Made by a program: the position numbers and the translations under genes. DNA of 64,000 nt, taken from positions 525,289 through 589,288 of the forward strand of contig LUVW01000008.1 in the NCBI GenBank assembly GCA_001661515.1, written 5' to 3'. The DNA is from Capniomyces stellatus. Taxonomy: Eukaryota; Kickxellomycota; Harpellomycetes; Harpellales; Legeriomycetaceae. Of the stretch, positions 23,007 to 33,228 are shown piece by piece. Under the pieces are notes generated by a model. It was given only the letters and a program-made list of their open reading frames with translations. It searched no databases and had not been told where the DNA came from. The number at the start of each line of letters is the position of its first letter. The stretch's first letter is position 1.

Positions 23007-24494
23007 TCAACACTCTGATCCACTAGCTACTAACCCCATCCTCAATGCAACCGACTCAACAGCCTTCACGCTCTGCTCAATGTTGTCGGACTGTTCGCTC
23101 AAGCACTCGTTCAGTGCTTTTACCACTTTATCTACTGACTTTGCAAATAGATGATCTGAATACACTTGTCTGGTTTCAACAAATTTTAGCTGGTTTGGGA
23201 AATCAAATCCAATTGTGTTTGAAATGATTGACTCAATGCTGCCGTATTTCTGAATCAGTTCCAACGCCTTATCTGGGTTTATTCCTTTCAAAGCTCTATT
23301 GAAGTCGGTTCCACACAATATACACAGATCCAGAAACTGTGGGTAGTCAATCTCAAGATCTTTTTCCATCAAATTCCGGTCTATAATTGTTACATATTTA
23401 CTGCCAATAGCAAAATCCCTGATCAATATATTGCCGCCATATGGGAACACGTCCAAATCCTCGCTTGCTGTTCCATAAAGCCCCTCTACGTTGATGATTA
23501 CTTTTTTGTTTGTCCCATTTTTTTTATTTGAAAGTATTCTTGCATGTGATGACATTATTGCGCATAGCTGTTCGGCATCACATCCACTTGATTCAACGCA
23601 AGCGAATCCCATCTCTACTGCCATCTCCATACACTGCCTTTGTCTGTTGTATCCTAGCGTCTCACTCCTTCTTTTTAAAAGTTTTAGCCTGTGGCTATTT
23701 GATTCAATAATGTGCTTAAGTTTATTCTTTTCAGTACGCAGCGTCTTAATACACATTTGATCTATAAAAGCAAAATCAAGCACGCTACTGCCTAAAGCGT
23801 TTCTCGTAATCAATTCGCTTCCACTACTTAGTGGATGTGCACTTTCAGATACTGTGATTTTGCCCATCAATATTTTAAGTCTCTCCATGCCAATTTGAAG
23901 CTTAACCGTATTGAGCATGTCTTTTATTTTACTGTATTTATCAGCTTCAGCTTCAGTTTGGCTTCGGCTACTCGGAAATTTGCCATTTATTCCCCTTCCT
24001 GAAGTTGACCCATTTAGGGTTACATCCATTTCTTCCAGATACTCCAACAACGCATCCAACGAGTTTATAAAAGACTCATCGCATCCCACTTCTTTGCTTG
24101 AATCGATACGCTCTCTTTCATTTTCAATATTCTCAATCATTTCTACACACTTTTTCATATTTCCAGCTATACCAACCTCACCCAAGTACATCCGCTTTGT
24201 TTTATTTGCCTCGACTCTCCTCTTTTTTACACACTCCTCCTTTTCTTTATGTTTTACCACTCCGTCAAAAACAAGAATCGCGTTAATACCACAGGTAGCA
24301 ATAAACTTACAGAACTTGTAGAATTCATATAACAGCTTGTCTCCCTCAGTGTTATTCTTGCCTCTGATCATGCTAAATAGATATATGCTTATGTCAAAAG
24401 CAATGTTTTTCCCTTTTAATTCACTAATCGGAACTCTTGATATACTGTTAGGTGCACGTTTGCACAGTATGCTCGACAGCTTTTTTACTCCCAT
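23007..24494 (-). CDS. FEN1/XPG-family structure-specific nuclease, divergent
   Basis: An intronless 495-residue protein of the FEN1/XPG family, which cuts DNA flaps with two metal ions held by acidic residues. It starts MGVKKLSSIL with the conserved Gly2. Acidic residues line up with the active site: Asp34 (AFDISIYLF), Asp77 (VFDGVV), Asp305/Glu307 (GCDAEQLCA, where canonical FEN1 has EAEA), Asp346/Asp348 (SEDLDVFPYGG) and Asp397 (LCGTDFN). The helix-hairpin-helix region follows (GINPDKALELIQKYGSIESI). Compared with Rad27/FEN1 there is a long charged insert between the N and I regions (about 100-290), the TSHLMG stretch is absent, and no PCNA-binding QxxI-x2-FF tail is seen. Canonical Rad27 would look much closer to yeast, so this is either a second, specialised FEN1-type gene or an acquired one. 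Function as a nuclease is well supported; biological role is unknown. Confidence 0.85.
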   Translation of the reverse strand: MGVKKLSSILCKRAPNSISRVPISELKGKNIAFDISIYLFSMIRGKNNTEGDKLLYEFYKFCKFIATCGINAILVFDGVVKHKEKEECVKKRRVEANKTKRMYLGEVGIAGNMKKCVEMIENIENERERIDSSKEVGCDESFINSLDALLEYLEEMDVTLNGSTSGRGINGKFPSSRSQTEAEADKYSKIKDMLNTVKLQIGMERLKILMGKITVSESAHPLSSGSELITRNALGSSVLDFAFIDQMCIKTLRTEKNKLKHIIESNSHRLKLLKRRSETLGYNRQRQCMEMAVEMGFACVESSGCDAEQLCAIMSSHARILSNKKNGTNKKVIINVEGLYGTASEDLDVFPYGGNILIRDFAIGSKYVTIIDRNLMEKDLEIDYPQFLDLCILCGTDFNRALKGINPDKALELIQKYGSIESIISNTIGFDFPNQLKFVETRQVYSDHLFAKSVDKVVKALNECLSEQSDNIEQSVKAVESVALRMGLVASGSEC

Positions 24495-24727
24495 TTTTTT
24501 TTCTAGAGTAGCTGTGCAAAAAGAAGAAGTAAAGAAAAAAAAAAATTATTATAATTCCTTGATGAGTTTGCTGTGAATTTTGGAAAATGTCGACGGCCTG
24601 ATGTTTTAATGAAACATGAGGTTGCCTCCGATCTTTTATAGTGGAGAATTGTCGACTGAGTTTAATTTTTGTTTTATAATGAATCTAGTCGTTGCATTTG
24701 TCTTGCCCATTCTCCTAACTGCCCACG

Positions 24728-24939
24728 TTACCATTGCTTTTCAACAGCTCTTTTGAATAGCTATATTTGAAAGAAAAAAAGTAAAATTTATTCAGACTCA
24801 GTTTACAGCTTGCGCTTATTATTGTTTTTATCGTATATTTTAGTTTTATCGGGCCTACTGGACTTGCTTTACTAAGAATAACATCCAGCATTCCAACATT
24901 TTGTGGTACGTCAAGTAAAGCTATTTGCTGTATATACAT
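24728..24939 (-). CDS. Possible tiny two-exon protein (37 residues)
   Basis: Exon 1 24939-24859 (ATG, 27 codons) and exon 2 24760-24728 join at donor GTAGGC and acceptor AATATAG with a T-rich tract before it. The product ends PLFKRAVEKQW. The unspliced frame reads on through the AT-rich intron without sense. I do not recognise it. It could be a small mitochondrial or membrane-complex subunit, or a chance arrangement. Confidence 0.3.
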
Positions 24940-27861
24940 CTTTATTTCCTTTTACTTTGTTGATACTAAAAAAGAGCATCTTTATTCCTTGATACACAAT
25001 TACAAACTTTGTCTAAATCCAGCATTACCCATGTGTTTAGCAAGTACTTGGTGCATAATCTATAATTGCACATCGGGTATTGCTAAAAACTAACTCGAAT
25101 ATATTTAAATTGCATTTGAAGAAAGAGTGAAAAGACAGTAACCTGTTCGAGAAAATATTTTATTGTGTATGCATCGTTCCGAATTGTAAAATATGGATAT
25201 GTATAACAGCGAATGGCATTGTATCTGTATTTGCTGTATGATATAACTACCACATGAGCTACAACTCAGGATGAGATGTTCCAATTACAGAAGTCTGGTA
25301 TACCGAATCAGTAACAGCAAAGGTAACATACAAAGATGGAGATTACTTTGGATACACATCAACCTGATGCGGTAGATCTAAAACAAAAGGTTTTTACTAA
25401 CCTCTGGGGTTAACTATATGGACTAGCCAACTTTCGACTATAACAGGTGTCTTTTATTATAGCAAAATTGAATTTTAGAATTAAAGGCTATATCAGAGTC
25501 CATGCTAAGATTTTCCTATGAGAATCAAATAAAAATAAATAAAGCTGGCTGATGATATCTATACTTGTTCAATCCTACATTTATTGTTATTATTGTTTAA
25601 CTATTCCAATCTCGTTTATAGATTCCAGGCACTATATCTATTACTGATGATCATCCTAAACCAAAAAAAACCCAGCACCAATTAGTGACGGGGATGCTTG
25701 GCCGTGATGGATTCAGCTTGATGGAAATGTACAAGCACACGATTGTCATCAGTTGGCTGCTGTATGATCTAGGTAGATATGGCAGATACATCCTTCACTT
25801 TGAATCTACTGCTCTGCCTATTATTTATCTTTTTGCAAACAGTAGATGAAACAATGCATAACAGATCTACCACTAACATCCAGTCAATTTGTAGTTAAAG
25901 GCTCGCTGATTATTCAGTAAAACGTGTACAATCAACTGCGCGAACGGATCTTTTTTCATGTTGCTTTTTATACAACTGTGTGTGAACATATGACATTCAT
26001 ATTCAGCATTCAACCAAAAATTGAAGACGTCCCGTCGTTTACTAAAAAAATAATAAAAGTGAATAACAATAGTAATAAAATGTGAGGTTGGGCAAAGCAA
26101 GTATAATATAGTAGTGTTCTGTTTGGTGTTTGCTTGGTATTGACTCTGTGAATATCAAATGTGATGAATGGATGTATAGTATGCTACAAGCTCAACATAG
26201 TCTTTCCCTTAGTGACTCTAACTCGTAGATTATTTTTTACTTTTCATCTTTTTTATCACACTTTTTAGTTCCTTTCGCACTTTTCGGTCCTCTATTTCAT
26301 ACTTCAACTTGTAATTATTAAACTGTAAACAAGTACCGTTGCCATTTTCAAGTAGGAATTGCGAATTCAAGATGCAAAAATGATAAAATAAAAAACATTT
26401 TATAACATTTCAATAAAGAAAAACAAAAAAAAACATTGCGTGTTTGTATATTGTATAAAGTGAAACAGGGCAAACAATTGGCAAATGTTTGATAGATTTG
26501 CATTCTGTATTTGGATCACACTTTTTTTCTCCTAGAAATTCGCTGAATCACTTCTTTTACCCGTGACATTGTTTTAATGAAAGGCACTAAATACTTGATC
26601 AGACTTTTCTACAAAAAAAAAGCGGATAAAACAGTGCTAGCCAATACACATACAGCCTTGATTATTTCAACTCGGTTATCCTCCCATTTACCAAAATATT
26701 TAATATAGTTTTTATCTATAATAAGCCAATGGGCTTAGTTAAGTGGCTTTTTTGTACTTAAAATGAATCGTAGCAATAAAGGCAATAAAAGCAATATTCC
26801 CTATTTACACCAATTTAAAAGCCAATTAATTGTGTTTTGGCAGCTATTTAACAAGGTCACGTTTCTTGAATTCGCTTATCTAATAGTTAATGTTGTCACC
26901 ATGTTGCAATTACTTTTTCTCTAGCATTATACAAAAACGAAGAACGCATTATTTAAAGAGCAAATAATAGTTAACCTTCAAAAAAGACAACAGTATCAAC
27001 TTGGACAGAGCTGAATAATTGCTACTATTAGTTGAATAGGTGAGTGAGCGAGTGAAAGAATAAATGGCGTAAGTGAACGGGTAATATGTTTGAACTTTGA
27101 ATGAATGACAGAATCAACCCAGATATCAAGATGTCATGTTACTAGCGATAACGTAGACAATCTCCCGCTCCTATTACATAACTACCGAGCTATAGAGAGC
27201 AGAATAAAAAAATAAACTAGATTTTGAGTATAGACGCAGCGCAAGTGGTATTATTTTGGGCTGTCATTCCGAATAGTGTTTGCATAAATCGTGAGATTAA
27301 ATTACAACAGAAAAGTTGGATTAGCTCGAGTTAATTCACGACTTGGTTGATGATTGTTAAATTGCATTGTACTCGAGTTTTGCAATTAATAAATAATATA
27401 CTCAAAGATAATCGCATTTAGAGATTTCGGTATAAAAACTCGATAAAGAGCATCAAAAATTGAAAAGTACAATATTTGTTTTCAGTAAAATAAATAAGCC
27501 AAATAGTTACAAAATTAAAATTTTACACTTTTTTTTTCTTAGTCAACAAGGACGATATATTGTTTCTGTATTATTCACAATTATATTCACACATTTTCAA
27601 ACAAAGAGTGTACTAATCGCTGCGTCATACCAAACATAGGGAGGAATACTTGATACACAATATTTACCAATATTTCACAGGATTGCCCGCTTCAATTGCG
27701 CTATTCTATTTACTAAAAGAGTTTAAGAACGTAGCAAAAAGAGAAAAAAAAATAGAAAAGCAAAAAAACAATAAAAAAAAATAGAAAAACAGCACAACAC
27801 CTGTAACATAAATCAAAGAGAAAGAAAACAGCATTAAAACAAGAGAAAGTAAGAAGCGAGA
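24940..27861. other. Long intergenic region with a few coding-like fragments
   Basis: About 2.9 kb, the longest spacer in the left half and the upstream region of the fungalysin gene. Two spots look coding-like but broken. On the plus strand, about 25276-25365 reads as a 29-codon stretch closed by stops, and about 25670-25765 as another with an internal stop. On the minus strand, 26040-25873 reads as about 55 codons after a possible acceptor TTTTTTAG, with no start codon. They may be remnants of decayed genes. The rest, 26100-27861, is AT-rich with A and T runs and shows nothing recognisable. Confidence 0.4.
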
Positions 27862-30045
27862 ATGAAAGTATCAATAACTAGTTTGACATGTGCATTGTTT
27901 GCACTCAGCTTCTCACAGGCCTTTGTCCCCTCTGGAAAGTACCAAAAGGGAATGGGCGGGAATATGGTTATAACGCCTAACTCAAGATCACCATTCGGAC
28001 CAACACTCGGCAAGGCCACGCAAAGGTTTGTTTATGAGGATTCAAGTTACAAAATAGCAAATGGGGTTGAAAGCCAACTGAAGCCAGTAGACTTGAAGGA
28101 GGCCACAAGGATAGCTACAGAGCACGTAAACAAGGTGCTTGAATTGAGTTCTGGAGACTACGTAGTTAAAAACGCCTACCAAACCGACCACAACGGAGTT
28201 ACCCACGTGTATCTTCGACAGCTGGTTCAAGGGATTGAGGTGGTTAATGGAGATTTAAACATTAATGTGAACAAGTACGGAGAAGTAACGAGTATGTCAT
28301 CATCGTTCTACAAAGGTGGAGCAGGAAAGGCAAGAGTGCAGGAGGAAAAGTTTAGCGGCTTTGACAAGAAAATCAAAAGCAGACTTGAGGATAACTTGGA
28401 GAGAGTCAATAACTGGGTCAGTAAGTTCAAGGAAAATATTCCTGCTGATAAATTCGGCTTTGCAAGAAGCCAAAAGTTCTTTAGAGTAAACAGCGACGAG
28501 GACCAGGTCAAGGCCAAGTCAAGTGACTCGGGCCACATTTCAGCAATTGAGGCTGTTCAGAGACTTGCACAGCATCTGGAGCCTAAGCTTCTACAAGAAG
28601 TCACTACCAACGCAAAGTCAAACCTTGAAACTGGGGTTGATGGAGTTGCAGTAGAAAAAATTGTTGGGTTGCCCAGCACATTTGCACCAAAGAATGAGGC
28701 CACAGCCAAGCCAGCGTTTATCCAACTTGATGATGGAACGCTAAGCCCGGTGTGGGATATTGAAGTTGAGCAAGAAAATGACTGGTGGAATTCCCAAGTT
28801 TCAGCAGAAACAGGGAAGGTGGTATCACTGATAAATTGGGTTTCAGACGCGATGTACAGGGTTTATCCATTTGGAACAAGCGACCCTTTTGAAGGTGACC
28901 CAAACTTGGTGATAAGTCCAGACAACAAAAAGGCAAGTCCAGACGGGTGGCACTCGTCAGTTAAGGGCGCTATGTACAAGGACACACGCGGAAACAACGT
29001 GTTTGCGCAAGAAAACTTTGAAGGAACGAGCAGCTGGCAAAACAACTACAGGCCAAGTGGAGGCAAATTGCTATCATTTGACTTTCCAGCTGATTTAAAT
29101 AAGGAGCCAAAAACCTACATAGATGCTGCCACAACAAACCTGTTTTACATGAACAATATGATCCATGATGTCTTTTACCATTACGGGTTTAACGAAAAGT
29201 CAGGAAACTTCCAAGAAAATAACTTTGGCCGTGGAGGTATAGGGGGCGACGCAGTGATTGCAAATGCGCAGGATGGATCAGGAACAAACAATGCCAACTT
29301 TGCGACACCACCTGACGGCAGAAAGCCAAGAATGAGAATGTATGTGTGGGATGTGGTTAGCCCAATGAGAGATGGCGACTTTGACTCGGGAATCATTATC
29401 CACGAATATGCTCACGGAATTAGCATCAGATTGACGGGTGGGCCAGCAAACTCTGGGTGTTTGGGATGGGGAGAGGCTGGAGGCATGGGTGAAGGATGGG
29501 GTGACTTCTTTGCTACTTTGATAAGACTCAAGCCACACGACAACCGCAACTCGTCGTTTACAATGGGCGAATTCTCTAATGGTGAGGGTATTAGAAACTA
29601 CCCATACTCTACCGACATGAATATAAATCCAGCCACCTACACGTTCCTGGACAGAGCAGCATACTCGGGAGTGCATGCAAGGGGAAGCGTGTGGGCTGGA
29701 ATTCTTTACGAATTGTTGTGGAATCTGATTGATAAACACGGCTTTATCGCCGATATAAAATCCAGAAACATCAAGTACGGAAATGTCTTGACATTGCAAC
29801 TCGTTGTTGACGCGCTGAAGATACAGCCTTGCCGACCTGGATTTATTGAAGCTAGAGACGCTATTATTGAGGCCGACAGGGTCCTTACAGGAGGCGCCAA
29901 CAAATGTGAAATTTGGGCCGCATTTGCCAAGCGTGGACTTGGACTGGGTGCAACAGTGGTTGGCGACACACCATGGGGTGGAGGAGTAAGAACCGAAAGC
30001 TATAAACTGGGTGGAGGTTGTCCAAAAAAAAACACTACCAACTAA
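27862..30045 (+). CDS. MEP: Secreted fungalysin metalloprotease (peptidase family M36)
   Basis: Fungalysins are secreted zinc endopeptidases that degrade host or substrate protein such as elastin and keratin. This intronless gene encodes 727 residues, a normal full-length preproenzyme. Residues 1-20 are a signal peptide (SLTCALFALSFSQAF). The fungalysin/thermolysin propeptide region follows, with LVQGIEVVNGDLNINVN near residue 115-135. The mature catalytic domain holds the zinc motif HEYAH near residue 514, with the catalytic Glu inside it, and the third zinc ligand Glu in GGMGEGWGDF near 545; both match M36. FFATLIRLKP and PYSTDMNINPATYTF downstream are also family-typical. All active-site residues are present, so the enzyme should be active. 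G/C-richer codons than the spacers and flanking AT-rich DNA of 2 kb or more on each side mark it off from its neighbours. Confidence 0.96.
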   Translation: MKVSITSLTCALFALSFSQAFVPSGKYQKGMGGNMVITPNSRSPFGPTLGKATQRFVYEDSSYKIANGVESQLKPVDLKEATRIATEHVNKVLELSSGDYVVKNAYQTDHNGVTHVYLRQLVQGIEVVNGDLNINVNKYGEVTSMSSSFYKGGAGKARVQEEKFSGFDKKIKSRLEDNLERVNNWVSKFKENIPADKFGFARSQKFFRVNSDEDQVKAKSSDSGHISAIEAVQRLAQHLEPKLLQEVTTNAKSNLETGVDGVAVEKIVGLPSTFAPKNEATAKPAFIQLDDGTLSPVWDIEVEQENDWWNSQVSAETGKVVSLINWVSDAMYRVYPFGTSDPFEGDPNLVISPDNKKASPDGWHSSVKGAMYKDTRGNNVFAQENFEGTSSWQNNYRPSGGKLLSFDFPADLNKEPKTYIDAATTNLFYMNNMIHDVFYHYGFNEKSGNFQENNFGRGGIGGDAVIANAQDGSGTNNANFATPPDGRKPRMRMYVWDVVSPMRDGDFDSGIIIHEYAHGISIRLTGGPANSGCLGWGEAGGMGEGWGDFFATLIRLKPHDNRNSSFTMGEFSNGEGIRNYPYSTDMNINPATYTFLDRAAYSGVHARGSVWAGILYELLWNLIDKHGFIADIKSRNIKYGNVLTLQLVVDALKIQPCRPGFIEARDAIIEADRVLTGGANKCEIWAAFAKRGLGLGATVVGDTPWGGGVRTESYKLGGGCPKKNTTN

Positions 30046-32011
30046 CTCGTCCACACTAAGTTTTGGTTTTTTTTTTTATTTTTAATTTCTCTTTTTTAGT
30101 AATTTTCTTTACTTTTTTTCTGCTTTATTCCTGTAATATGAAATAACAGCCCTAAGCACAAAGTAAAAAACACCCGACCATGTTTGCTTTGAGTAGCTTG
30201 GTTTGAAACAACATCACGAACCAATCGACAACACGCGGAAGAGGCTCTTTTGGACCCAATCTGTTTTAATTATCAAGGTATAAAATATCTTTGGCAAACT
30301 ATGGCACTAATAAATCCACACAAATTCCTTACATAACGAACATCAATGATAAAATATCTCTACATAGCAAGTATTTCTTGACTAAACCTTAGTCCGTTCG
30401 CGGCCGTAACCGTTATCAAAAGCAACTTATTCCTTTTTCTCCCCCGGATTATAGATGCGGTTTTAATACCAACTTAAATATATGGAAGAGGAATTCTGGA
30501 ACCAAGAAACTGAGTGATAATATATGAATCCACGTGCGCAATTCTCACTCGAATTTGTAGAAACACAACACGACCGTCTGATTGGATAATTGAGGGCAGT
30601 CGTCCAATAAAGCAAAACTAGCTAGAATTAATGCAAAATGTATCTGAATCTAAATCTAAACATTTAAGCGAAAAATTAAAATGCCTTTAAACGATCTAAA
30701 CTACATATCTGGCCATTGAATGGGTGTATGATTTTGAAATAATAGTATACTGGCTATGAGCAGCTCTGGGAGTCCTGAAACATGACTTGGTTCAAGCCAT
30801 CCGGATATACGTGACCATAGATGTGTTTGTTTATGGTACATGTATTAAAATACTTGTGTATGATGCATCTTCATTTTCGTCAAGTTATCTGCTGGATTAA
30901 TAACAAAAAGTCCTAACGAAAGAAAAAAAAACTGGTCTTAGCTTTGTTAAAGCGTCTAAGCCAGATATCCAAGCAACTCTCGGTCTAATACTTTGAATTA
31001 ATAAATAAATTTGCCTATTACTGTATAATCTCTTGTTCTGGTCACTGTTTAAATTTAACAGTGAATACGACAGTGTATAATACATTGTATAAAACATTGG
31101 AATTGTATATTGCATTTATGGACTGTTCTAGCGCCATTTATTCGGATATACTATCGGTCTCATTGACACAATAAATCGCTAGAATCTACCTTTTTTGCGG
31201 GGGAAAGGGGAAGGGGAGGATTATTGAAAACTGACAGGATTGTATTATCAATGATTTATAAAGCTTATCAAAATTAAACTATAAATAAAAACTTGACTAG
31301 AACTCATATTTAGATGCCTAGCTCTGTTTAACATTTTACTAAATGGCCTGCGCTATTTGTTTTTTTGTGTTGGACTAAAAAAAATAATAAGTTAAAGAAA
31401 AGAGGCATTACTGCTTTAATCAACACTATTCTATTAAAAGTGCATACCACTTTGCTACACTTACTCAATAGTATGAGATCTGTATTACTGGATATATAAT
31501 GTTCTGGATTCAAAGGTTTCATTTATGCGCAAAACTGATATTAGTGTATGTATACATACATAGCTATATATATATATATATCGACAGGCGTGTAACCAGC
31601 ATCCAAGTCAGTATTGGGAGCCAAGCAGCAGTTTTCGATTGTTATTTGCCAATGCAAATGGGGACTTTTTTTTCGAATACATTTACCGCCCAATTATGTT
31701 TTTATGATCCATTTCTATATGGCCAAGCGCATAAAATCAATAACAGTGCTAAAATAATACTTTTCGCTAGATTAAATCGATCTAAAAAATAAATATAGTT
31801 ATAGCTCGCAATAGTCAATAGTCAATAGTGATATTCAATGTATTTAGTAGATAAAAGTAACATCTTGACAATAAACACCTAAAAACAAGCTTTTCTTTTA
31901 TACAAACTTTTATAATTTCGAATTGTGCAAAATAACGACAAACTTTCAACACAATTTGTTGTACCAACCCGCTCAAAATAAAAGAAAACAGCAGCATTTG
32001 GAGACTACAAC
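30046..32011. other. Intergenic region holding a possible retroelement scrap
   Basis: About 2 kb between the fungalysin and the repeat-protein gene, AT-rich. A plus-strand stretch at about 31580-31720 reads continuously and looks protein-like (see the separate entry). A (TA)n run sits at about 31567-31580. Nothing else is recognisable. Confidence 0.5.
31580..31720 (+). mobile_element. Possible remnant of a non-LTR retrotransposon endonuclease
   Basis: The plus-strand frame reads DRRVTSIQVSIGS, then VFDCYLPMQMGTFF, a pattern like the core of APE-type endonucleases of LINE elements, where a RVxxIxI strand is followed by a xxYxP turn. A 15-base word here (31584-31598) recurs at 62475-62489 in the same codon phase. 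There is no start codon or intact domain. A decayed element is inferred; chance cannot be excluded. Confidence 0.25.
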
Positions 32012-32731
32012 ATGAAGCACCTACTTGTGGTACTACTTGTATCAAGCTGCAGCTTGATCAACGCAGGCGTAATCCCAGCACACCGCTTTAGCCAAACCAA
32101 AACAATAAAGTACGGCTTTGACGCAAACGACGCTGAAATGAATCAAAGTCCTGCCCCGCCAGGCAGTGGCAACCAAGTGATACGGAGTCCTGCCTCGCCA
32201 AGAAGTCGGTCCCAAAAAGCAAGAGTGCCCGCCCCACCAAGTAGCCGTAGTCAGTATAGACAAAGTCCTGCCCCGCCAGGCACGCGGCTAAATAGGTCAA
32301 AGTCGGTCAGTGATTCGAGAAACAAAAACCAAACAGTTGACGTCGATTTTATATCAAATAATAATGGAACAACCAGCAAAACTGTCAATGTTCACAAGGG
32401 CGAGCCTGATCCTGTAAAGAAATTTATCGATAATCTAGTAAATATAGCCAAATATCTAAAAGATACTGTTGTAGACGCATCTGGCCAGTTTGCCAACAAC
32501 ACAAGAAAGCATGCGTTCTACAACAAAAACATAAGCAGCAGACCCGTAAATGACACCATAAGCAGGGACAAACGCACAGATGACTTTGTTTCTCGACCCA
32601 CTCAGGGAAAAGAGAAGGGGAACGGCGAAATAAACTTTGGTGAAACCAAAAGCACTAAAAAAATCATTGCTACTAGGCTGCCTAGAAAGGATAAGAGCAG
32701 CAAAAATACTGAAATCGACTTTGGTTCCTAA
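32012..32731 (+). CDS. Secreted protein with four 13-residue repeats
   Basis: An intronless 239-residue protein. Residues 1-18 are a clear signal peptide (MKHLLVVLLVSSCSLINA). Residues 43-94 consist of four units of exactly 13 residues: MNQSPAPPGSGNQ, VIRSPASPRSRSQ, KARVPAPPSSRSQ and YRQSPAPPGTRLN. The core is S-P-A-P-P flanked by Ser/Arg/Gln, with basic residues at unit borders. The remainder is Asn/Lys/Ser-rich with several N-x-S/T sites (for example NNTR, NDTIS) and two similar acidic motifs, EINFGE and EIDFGS, near the end. No cysteines occur in the mature part, so it is not a classic cysteine-rich effector. No family is recognised. It could be a cell-wall or secreted adhesive protein, or a precursor of repeated small peptides. 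The two basic residues at borders are not Lys-Arg pairs, which weakens the peptide-precursor idea. Confidence 0.7.
   Translation: MKHLLVVLLVSSCSLINAGVIPAHRFSQTKTIKYGFDANDAEMNQSPAPPGSGNQVIRSPASPRSRSQKARVPAPPSSRSQYRQSPAPPGTRLNRSKSVSDSRNKNQTVDVDFISNNNGTTSKTVNVHKGEPDPVKKFIDNLVNIAKYLKDTVVDASGQFANNTRKHAFYNKNISSRPVNDTISRDKRTDDFVSRPTQGKEKGNGEINFGETKSTKKIIATRLPRKDKSSKNTEIDFGS
32138..32293 (+). repeat. Four 39-base repeats encoding SPAPP units
   Basis: Four in-frame units of 39 bases each, diverged from one another, encode the 13-residue repeats of the secreted protein. The constant unit length shows origin by tandem duplication. Confidence 0.85.
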
Positions 32732-33228
32732 CTAAGGCTATTCAGGCCTATAATATTGATAATAATTCTTTGTACAAGTATAGCCAGCTAGGATGCTCTG
32801 CGTTACACTTATAATTGAACAGGTATTTAAATATAGCTCGCTGACCAAACAGCAGTATATCTAATTTCTGTTCAGTCCAGTAGTGTGTCGCAGAAATACT
32901 TTTGTCTTGGCGGTTTATACAATAATATATTTGCTCTTTTATACCTAATTGCTTATTTAAAATAAAATCTGCTAGAAAAAAAATAACTGGAATTGGTTTA
33001 CTTTGTTAATTGAGAGATCAATTTATTTATTGCGGTTAAGCTTAAACTCAAATTTGAACTCGACTTTTTTTTTTTTCCAAATTTAAACTGAAATCGATTT
33101 AACTTTTTTTTATTGAAATGATTTAGGTATTTTTCTGTTCATTTTTCAAAAAAAAATCCACTCAACAAAAATGCTAGCAAACAACTCTCTGCTTTATTAA
33201 ACACAAATAATAAATATTTACTGCAAAA
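32732..33228. other. Spacer upstream of MTG2
   Basis: About 500 AT-rich bases with long T and A runs (33065-33078, 33100-33112). It probably carries the terminator of the repeat-protein gene and the MTG2 promoter. No gene seen. Confidence 0.5.

Noticed and set aside
23007..24494. Calling this gene canonical RAD27
   Set aside because: The N-region, long insert, changed acidic residue and missing PCNA tail do not fit Rad27; only family membership is safe.
29278..30054. A 258-codon minus-strand frame
   Set aside because: It is the antisense shadow of the fungalysin gene, whose sense frame has a complete catalytic domain.
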